From assembly GCF_034702125.1 (NCBI RefSeq), contig NC_085866.1, forward strand, positions 19,758,315-19,822,314: a stretch of 64,000 nucleotides of DNA, written 5' to 3'. Positions 55,290 to 64,000 of this stretch are shown in pieces (within the stretch, counting starts at the first letter, position 1; each line of letters begins with the position of its first letter). The notes below the pieces were generated by a model. It searched no databases, was not told where the DNA came from, and worked only from the letters and a program-made list of their open reading frames with translations. The stretch is from Engraulis encrasicolus. Taxonomy: Eukaryota; Chordata; Actinopteri; Clupeiformes; Engraulidae. Made by a program: the position numbers and the translations under genes.

Positions 55290-56093
55290 AGCAGCTCTAG
55301 TACCTTGGGGCAGTTCTTATAGAGCTTGTATGGGACTCCATTGGGGCCTGGTACAGAAGAGGACCTCGCCTTCTCCATGACTTGCCTGACCTCACTGAGC
55401 ATGATGTTAAGCTCAGCTGTTGGCTGTGCAGGCTGGGGTACATATCCTGGTGCTCCAAGGGGGACGCTCCTTTGCGGATCACTGTACTGTTCCCTGACGT
55501 GCTGCTCCAACTGCTCCCTGGTGGTTTCAAGCTTGCCAGTGTTCTTCTCTTCCAGCAGCTGTCTGGCATGCTTGAAGGGATCCTTAAAGAAACTGGCTCG
55601 CTCTTTTTCCTTCAGCCTGTTGCGCTTCCGAATGCGTTCGGCTCTGCGAAGTCCAGCTAGTCTTTTCCTGACCTCCTCCCACAAGGCTTTGAGCCCCTCT
55701 TTCTCCGCTTGGGTTGCCTTTCTCCAGTTCTTGCGGAGCTGCCGCCACTTTTGCACGAGTTGGAGGATTTCCTTCTCTCTACTCCCCTTCTCTCTTAGGC
55801 TGGTCCACTGTCTGGGGACAACCTCGTCAAACCTGTCCTTGCACGTCTGATATATAATGTCCCAATCACATTAAGCTTAGTCTCCGCCCCTCCATGCAGT
55901 GATCCCTCTAGGTCTTGATCAGGTCTGCATCCAGTGCTCGCCATGCCTCTGCTTCACTTGACTTCGACCACTTAATCTTATTTCTTCTTGCTCGTTTCCT
56001 AGACTCTGCATTTGGCTCTGTTCGGTGTGAGGTGGTGAGGACTGGGTCTTCATGTTCACGTGAGGGCATGTTCTCCACCAGTGGAGACTGGAG
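55290..56093 (-). pseudogene. RLE-type LINE ORF, N-terminal part
   Basis: A Lys/Arg/Glu-rich region (NMPSREHEDPVLTTSHRTEP to RNKIKWSKSSEAEAWRALDA), a broken stretch near 55860-55920, then KDPFKHARQLLEEKNTGKLE, EVRQVMEKARSSSVPGPNGV and YKLYKNCPKVLELL before the L2 insertion. The last segment is the region just upstream of the RT fingers in this LINE type. Confidence 0.82.
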
Positions 56094-56276
56094 ACAGCAG
56101 GACACTGAAAAGTACAGTTGGGTTATTGTTTCCTCCTGGACATTTAAACACATCTCAAATAGTATGGACAGCAAAAGTGAGGGGTGCAGGCCAATCATTG
56201 TGCTGTAAGTACATGAACATCAAACAGCATTATCGTATCAGTAAGCATAGGTTTTATAGCTCAACTTCAACATGAA

Positions 56277-56320
<44 letters not shown>

Positions 56321-56335
56321 AACACAAACACAACT
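56093..56335 (+). repeat. Satellite array, right end
   Basis: It resumes at 'gacagcaggacactgaaaag', then 'acatgaacatcaaacagcat', and ends in (AC)n / (ACAAAC)n (56276-56335). Beyond this no unit homology is seen. Confidence 0.85.
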
Positions 56336-56470
56336 CAAATACATATAGCTTAAACACCCAAAGAAATTGTTTTTGATTTGCAACTTATTAATGGTGTTGA
56401 TGAAAGACACTGACACGATGCTTTGAGCATGATGTGAAAGCACTTTGTTCTTGGCCTAATTCTAGAATTG

Positions 56471-56710
56471 GAATATAGAGGCAAATAGCAAGGCACTGAG
56501 CGATCCCAATTGCCTTGCGAAACCAGGTGTCCTGCTTGGTAATCCTGGGCCCCAGCTCATCAAAAAGGTCGATGGAGAAGCGAAAGTAAGCTCCATCACC
56601 AGCTGGTGATACTCCCCATGCTCCTCCTGGGCAGCATTGATGGGATGCACCCAAAGCGAGGTGATCTGCTTTGAAAAAGCAGCATCACGATAGTGACTCT
56701 CCTCGATCTA
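56471..56710 (-). pseudogene. PIF-Harbinger transposase fragment (HARBI1-like)
   Basis: On the minus strand, LWVHPINAAQEEHGEYHQLV continues after a one-base shift into AYFRFSIDLFDELGPRITKQ and DTWFRKAIGIAQCLAICLYI. This order is that of the N-terminal part of HARBI1-type DDE transposases. Catalytic residues lie further downstream in the family and are absent here. No ends or target duplications were found. Confidence 0.7.
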
Positions 56711-57299
56711 GGATACATTTGTAGTAGGTGGCAGAAACCAGGAAGTATTGTCGACTATATGCCATCCACGGGAAAGTAAGTTCATTATTACAAACACCCA
56801 AATTGATCACAGTCACAATGTTTCACAATGTACCTTCACAAATTCACACAGGTTTGTGTAAATCATAACAGAGATAATGTTATATTGCAATTGTGTAAAT
56901 GTTGATTTACTTTCAAATATTACTTTATCATACTTTATCAAACTCAAATGTTTTTTTGAAAATGGTTACATGCCAGCACACTCAAACTCGTATATACCGG
57001 CACTCACACAGTCAATGTTGTGGGTGTGGATGTAGGTAGGCCCACCAACAGTGCAACATAATTGAAAATCGGCAAACATAAACACAGATACTAATTAATA
57101 AAGCAAAATGATAGTCTCAGAAGGAGAGCAGAAAGGCTTTGATATTTATAAATGTACACAGTTCATCAGCGCTCCTCAATGTCTTCAAAACCGATGAAAC
57201 TTGAAGAGGGGGGGGGGGTACTCCTTTCTCATCCTCCAGAAATGAGTGCGCGTGAGAAAGGGTAAAGAAGGCGAAGTAGGTGTTGACAAAAGAATGTTA

Positions 57300-58262
57300 G
57301 TCACCCACGCACCGGCAAAATACAGGATAAATACAGAAAATATGGGTAAAGTAATGACATTTAGAAGTGAAATTGCGTTGTGCACAAGTGGCACACTTGT
57401 AGTTGCCAGATGAGATAGTTCTAGTCGATAAGAAGTTTGAAGGTTGCTCAGCTGGTAGATTGGCTCTAACGATTTGGTCTCTTACATTTGGAGCGCATTT
57501 GTACGTAATGCAGGGGGGATCATTGAACGCTGCTTTTAAATTAGGATCAGATTTTCCCAAAGGGGATAATTGTATTGCACAAATTGGCCTATGAGTATCA
57601 GAATTGGTTCTCCTCATTTTAAAGCAATCTCTTTGGTTGACATTTTTGAACCGCTCAACAGCATTTTGCACCCAATGTTCTTGATAATGTCTGTATCTAA
57701 ATCTTTTCACCATGTCATTACTGTGTTTGGCACAGGAGTCTTCTGAACTACATACATGGTGCACCCTATACATGGGTTCTCATTTTTTGTTTCCCCCTGG
57801 CAGCGCAAAACTTAACCTCTGATTGTTGGAAACAGCTGTTGGTCAAAAAATGAGCTCACATGGTTGCCTGCCACTGTTTTGCTCCTCATCACAACACCAT
57901 GTTTTTAAACAAAAAAAACCATGTAGGACTATTAAGTTGACTAATTGGAAGGTTCTTTTTGATGGAAGCTTAAATTGCCGTGCAGGATAGTGTTCCTGTC
58001 TGTAGGTTTTTGGTCATCATAATTGACTGTGAATTTGAGGTGGTTACTACTAACATTGAGAAAATTCACAAAATCAAATAGTTCATTTAAAGTACCTGAC
58101 CACAGCAGAAAATATCATCAATGTACCTTCGCCATGGGCCAATATGATGGGAATGCAACCTATTAAATACAAAGTCATCTTCAAAGAAAACAACATATAG
58201 GCCTAGTGAGGCAAATATTTGGCCCATGGACCTACCCATGGCTGTACCCTTCATCTGTAAAT
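57300..58262 (-). pseudogene. Penelope-like element, decayed reverse transcriptase and linker
   Basis: On the minus strand, RT motifs MKGTAMG (near 58240) and the catalytic RRYIDDIF (near 58115) are followed by an open stretch of 158 codons at 57773-57297. That stretch contains WVQNAVERFKNVNQRDCFKM, SDPNLKAAFNDPPCITYKCA and ISSGNYKCATCAQRNFTSKC, a Cys-rich linker that in Penelope-like elements precedes the GIY-YIG endonuclease. The endonuclease was not found. Several frame breaks separate the blocks. Confidence 0.75.
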
Positions 58263-60955
58263 AATGAGTATCTTTGTAGGCCTACATAAAATTGCAGTTT
58301 GGATTAAGAAGAAATAAGGGAAAAGATTTAAAAAACTTGGAGCAGCTTCAGCATGCAGTATGCAGTGTGCAGTCTTATAAAAAATCTGATGATGGTGATG
58401 AATATGTGGAACACATTTTGAGCAATCAGAAAATATTAATGAATATTGTTATAAACTCATTATTTGTAGTTCTGTAGGAATATCTCAATATGCTCTTCTG
58501 TTTAATGGTGATATTATTCTATTCTATCAGAGAGTTTTTCATTTTTAATCAATTGAAATGGTTTTGTTCGGACAGCAAGGTTTATAGGGGGTGGGAAAGT
58601 GCAATGAAATATAATACAATTCCAATAGACCTTTTATTTTGAGAGATACAAAGTACAAAGACGCATGCACTGCAACAGTGTGGAAAGTGATGACATTTTT
58701 GGTTATGTGCAGTGACTATACGTAAGCTATGTTGGCGGACATTATCATTTCCTAGTGTGAAATCTTGTATTGATGTGACTCCTTTTATGTTGGCTTGCAC
58801 TCTTTTGAAGAGAAGGAGAGAGAGTGTCCATGGAGAGAGCTCAACCACTGGCAATGTGAAGCAGGGGAAAATGAAGATAGTGATGCTGTGTAGTTCAGGG
58901 TAGTTGTTACTCAGTTTTACCACAAGATGGCAGCAGAGATATAATGTTGAGGTTGAGATTGGTGAGATTTGACTTGAACCACAAGCAGAGATCTCCCCTC
59001 CCATTCCCAACACTGCCCCTTTAGCATCTTTTTTCTTTATATTCTAAGGGGCCGTTTATACGAGAACGATTGAGAAGGAAGACGACAGAGTATTTTATTA
59101 AAAGTGCCTTTCATTTAGACGGCGACTCCGCCGCTGGGGCATGAAAGGTGTAAAGATGCCTTTATGTCCTTTTTCATTTTAAAAGTTTACTTGTAGTAGG
59201 CTACTCCTTATATCCTTTTCGATGATTAACTACTCTTAGTGGTGTTGCAGGGATTTCTAAAGTGGGGGTACACGATTTGTGACGTCATCAATTAATTAGG
59301 CAACGTATCATGTCAACCCCCTTTTTGTATTCAAACACAGACAGAATTTCTTTTTTAAAATCTCACCTCTGGAGAAGTGGGTGGACTGCGTACACCCGCG
59401 TACCACGCCCACTACACCCCTGACTATAGAGTTCTTCAGTAACGCGGAAGCATGTAGTAGATTGTGGTCTTTCATGTTAGCATTTAAGGACTTCCTGGTT
59501 CGTATCGGCTTCTGGCCTCCATTGGGAATGAATAGGGGTAAATTTCAAATAAGCTCCGAGTGCAAGCACGCGCTTAGCGAACCCCCGCATACTGTCGAGG
59601 GTGTTAAAAATAGGTTGTAGGTATGACATGGTTGATCATTTTGTGTCAAACTTCGACATAAATACGATGTTGCGTCCATATGCTAAACCCGGAAGCTTTT
59701 GGCGACTACAGAAGCGGCGCCTGTATCTAACGGCATGTACGTGCGGAGGGTTGTACCCATAGCAACCAAAGGAAAGTATGTAGTTCGGAAGTTTTAATGA
59801 TCAGAAAGGGGTTAGCAATATTGAATTATAATCGTCATGATTTAACATGTGAATACACCAACATGATGATACGATCCGTTCCACTAATGAGAAAGGGATG
59901 CGGGGACACGCTAATGTTCGTTGTTGCCGTGCAACTTATATTTTTGCCAAACCTGAATCTCTATGGCGTTTTGCAATGTAAAAAATCGCCATCGAACCGG
60001 TAGTCCAAACGCCGCATACAAGTTGACGTCAACGCTGAAGAGCTCTATACTCTCCTCGATTAAGCTCAGAGTGCAGAGTTGGCTTATCTGTACATTGTTT
60101 TATGTGTACACAACAATATAATTTTACATTTGTGTTGGTGTTGTTTTGGATTTGATGCCTTGTTAGTCTTAGGTTTATGAATAACAGGAAAAAAGACTTA
60201 GTGTGAGATCTCATTTGATGGTATGACTATATTAGTCTTTTGTTTGTATTTTTGTTATTTGAGTTTTCCTCATATTTATATTTTTCTTTCTCATAAGTCT
60301 GTTTAACATTTCCTTTCCTTGCCTGTTTGGTGCTCTCTTGGAGTCTGTGTTTATGGTTGATTATGCCTGTCCTGCCGTTGTCGCATGGGACATTTTGTAT
60401 TCTGAACTTTGATCTGTCGCCATTCCAGCAGTTCACCAATTTCTTATCAGGAAATCAGTTGACATCAAAGTTGCAGACTATCATGTTTTAGTTTCCAATA
60501 TCTGCGTTTGTGTTGTGATTGATCGAAGATAATCAAAACCAAGAAAATTGATGCACTGCACACGTGCACTTCAGAAATGACAGTGCATTCTTATCCAAAA
60601 TGTGTCATGTGCACTGCAATTTGCTCAGTTTACTTTGCGTCATCACAAACACAGTGAGTGATATAAGACAGAAACAGGGACAGATATTGAGAAAGACCCA
60701 GTAATGATGCACTTTCCAAACAACAAAAATTGTACATGGAAAAATGAAAAAACTGAACTGAAATGAAAAAAAAGAAAAATGATCAGGATATTTTTTTGAA
60801 AGATGTTTGTAATCCATGTGAAAAAAAGAGTACTCCTGGGCAATGTTCCAACTGTGCCTGACACCAGCAATGGAATAAAGAAAACTTCCTCTCTCTCCAT
60901 ATGACCTTGGTCGTGTGTTTTTGAACTGATCTGTCTGGTCAACGCCCAGTTGGAT
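58263..60955. other. Non-coding interval
   Basis: No exon, RNA gene or complete mobile element was recognised. A stretch near 59050 ('ggggccgtttatacgagaac') resembles the end of a hAT-type MITE, but no partner end was found. Confidence 0.5.
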
Positions 60956-60957
60956 GT

Positions 60958-60958
<1 letters not shown>

Positions 60959-61004
<46 letters not shown>
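60959..61004. repeat. (AC)n microsatellite
   Basis: Uninterrupted AC repeat of about 23 units. Confidence 0.97.
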
Positions 61005-61005
<1 letters not shown>

Positions 61006-61573
61006 CACCATCTCCCACAAGGTTCACAAAAATATCCTCACCCTTTTCCACTTGCCGCTGGTGTGCCCCTCCTGTGGTCTGTGAAGTTAAAACACCCTGT
61101 TCCATACCTGATTTTGGCCACTAGAGGGTGCTCTTCTGTCACCCCTCAAGACTCCAGCATTGAACACTAGCCGGCCTCACTTGCCACTTGTCCCAACTAA
61201 ACGTTAGAACACAGTAGATGGGCAGCAAGTGGCTAGTGTGTTTCAGGACACATGTTCAGCGTTAACTTCTCTAGTGATACATATGGAGATTTTCAATACC
61301 TACTGAATACAATCTTATAGCTTTTGCAACTGTTCATATACAGTACAGTAGGCCTACTTCAATCTCCATACCAACTAGGAGAACGGGGCTGTGTTGGCAA
61401 AATGGTGTCTCCCCATGATCAGCTCAAGTCATTCGCCATAAATAAGATAAAACATTCATTCATGTTGTTTAGTCCAGTGCTGCCTAAACAAACCTGTTCC
61501 ACACTCAGATGTTCATTAGACTCCATTAACTCATTACAAACACTTACCTTTTCACAAATTCACAAATAAAAAC

Positions 61574-61579
<6 letters not shown>

Positions 61580-61654
<75 letters not shown>

Positions 61655-61670
61655 TGTTTGTGTGTGTGTT
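61580..61670. repeat. (GT)n microsatellite
   Basis: GT repeat of about 35 units, with GTTTGT interruptions at the right end. Confidence 0.97.
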
Positions 61671-61851
61671 CTGTTTTCCTTTTCCCAGTCCCAAATCATC
61701 ACGGCCAGGGCAGGGCAGGGCAGGGTGTTTAGGGGGCAGGCCGGCAGGCAGCTGTGGGGGTGTCGTGGGTGTCCGGTGTTGAGGGACTGTTTGTTGGTTT
61801 AGTTTGAGGAGTGGGAGATAATGAGGAAGGTGGGGGGCACGAAAAAACTAG

Positions 61852-61855
<4 letters not shown>

Positions 61856-61922
<67 letters not shown>
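61856..61922. repeat. (AG)n microsatellite
   Basis: Uninterrupted AG repeat of about 32 units. Confidence 0.97.
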
Positions 61923-61925
<3 letters not shown>

Positions 61926-61986
61926 GAATAACGGGAGGTGTGCTATCTTCTGCTAGCTCTCCACCTGCTGATCAGTCTACATAAAC

Positions 61987-62100
<114 letters not shown>

Positions 62101-62312
62101 TGCATGCGCGTGTACGTGCGTGTGAGTGAGTGTTTGCGTAGATGTGTATAGATCTGCTTCTCGTATAAATGAGTGAGTCTGCTTTTGTTTTTCTCTTTGT
62201 TTTCCTTTTTTTGTTTCTTTTTTTTCCTCACACAGGAAGTTCCGCAGTGCAGGAAGTTGGAGGTAAAAAAACGCCACCCTGTCTCTCTCCTGACCGCCCC
62301 CGTGTCCCGCTT

Positions 62313-63729
<1,417 letters not shown>

Positions 63730-63731
63730 CC

Positions 63732-63798
<67 letters not shown>

Positions 63799-63815
63799 TC
63801 TCTCTCTCTCTCTAC
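63730..63815. repeat. (CT)n microsatellite
   Basis: CT repeat with a few C insertions, followed by pyrimidine-rich sequence to the end of the window. Confidence 0.96.
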
Positions 63816-64000
63816 TGTATTTTCATGTTTTAAGTATCTCCACTTTTTTCATGACTTTTTCTTTGGCTTTTTCTCTTCTCTCCCAGGTCCCTTGTCGAGT
63901 TGTCGCTGTCTCTCTTACTATTTTTCTCTCTGTCCCTCATGTATATACTATCCCCCTCTCCCTTTTTCCTGAATGTCACCCCCCCTCAATCTGTCATCTC

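Larger units (their letters stand above)
40497..56093 (-). mobile_element. LINE with restriction-like endonuclease (R2/Hero-like), split by ERV and L2 insertions
   Basis: It has three coding blocks on the minus strand: about 56090-55290, 51337-50171 and 42320-41181, then a 3' region to about 40497. Joined by removing the inserts they make one ordered polyprotein: N-terminal region, reverse transcriptase, CCHC knuckle, PD-(D/E)XK-type endonuclease. The flanks are satellite sequence. About 330 bases of the expected satellite unit are missing at the insertion, suggesting target deletion. Confidence 0.85.

Noticed and set aside
59267..59424. Possible hAT MITE (CAGGG... / ...CCCCTG ends)
   Set aside because: The flanking 8-mers do not match, and the ends share only a few bases.

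Overview
This is teleost fish nuclear DNA. The evidence is a spliced vertebrate gene with GT/AG introns, long (AC)n/(AG)n tracts, tRNA-derived SINEs with fish-type tails, and fish-typical mobile elements (hAT, Gypsy, BEL/Pao, an RLE-type LINE, an L2/Rex1-like LINE, a Penelope-like element, PIF-Harbinger and an endogenous retrovirus). The frequent 'taggcct' words resemble clupeiform or gadiform genomes, but the species cannot be fixed from sequence alone.

Region 1 (1-5.7 kb) holds the only ordinary host gene recognised: the first nine coding exons of PA2G4 (EBP1) on the minus strand. Its start codon is at 5479-5477 and its last exons lie beyond base 1. All visible splice sites and reading phases are intact.

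Region 2 (6.05-56.3 kb) was once a short array of a roughly 530-600 bp satellite, each unit carrying an internal (AC)n/(AG)n tract. Mobile elements have expanded it. Satellite remains lie at 6050-7166, 34092-37430, 37854-37942, about 40477-40497 and 56093-56335.

The first large interruption (7167-34091) is a nest that can be taken apart by target-site duplications (TSDs). A hAT element (CCAATAGG) contains an element with 850-bp inverted arms (7655-31486, GATTAACG). One arm of that holds a Gypsy retrotransposon (7971-12870, CAGGA). Its loop holds a hAT MITE (13581-13881) and a BEL/Pao element (13901-30417, GGGGG). The BEL element is broken by a TTAA element, a TA element, a hAT that contains another hAT, and a 6.1-kb inverted-repeat element that contains a hAT MITE. 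A further hAT (31977-33451) sits in the outer hAT.

The second large interruption (about 40.5-56.1 kb) is an RLE-type LINE on the minus strand. It is split by an endogenous retrovirus (42321-50166) with apparently identical LTRs and one intact 570-codon gag but no pol or env, and by an L2-type LINE (about 51338-55289) that itself carries a hAT and a small MITE. A 1.5-kb inverted-repeat insertion sits inside the 3' LTR of the retrovirus.

Region 3 (56.3-64 kb) has a PIF-Harbinger transposase fragment, a decayed Penelope-like element, and then mostly non-coding DNA rich in microsatellites. No host exon was recognised there.

The notable content is the stratified transposon record and two gag-only LTR elements (the ERV and the BEL), which would depend on other elements for reverse transcriptase and integrase.
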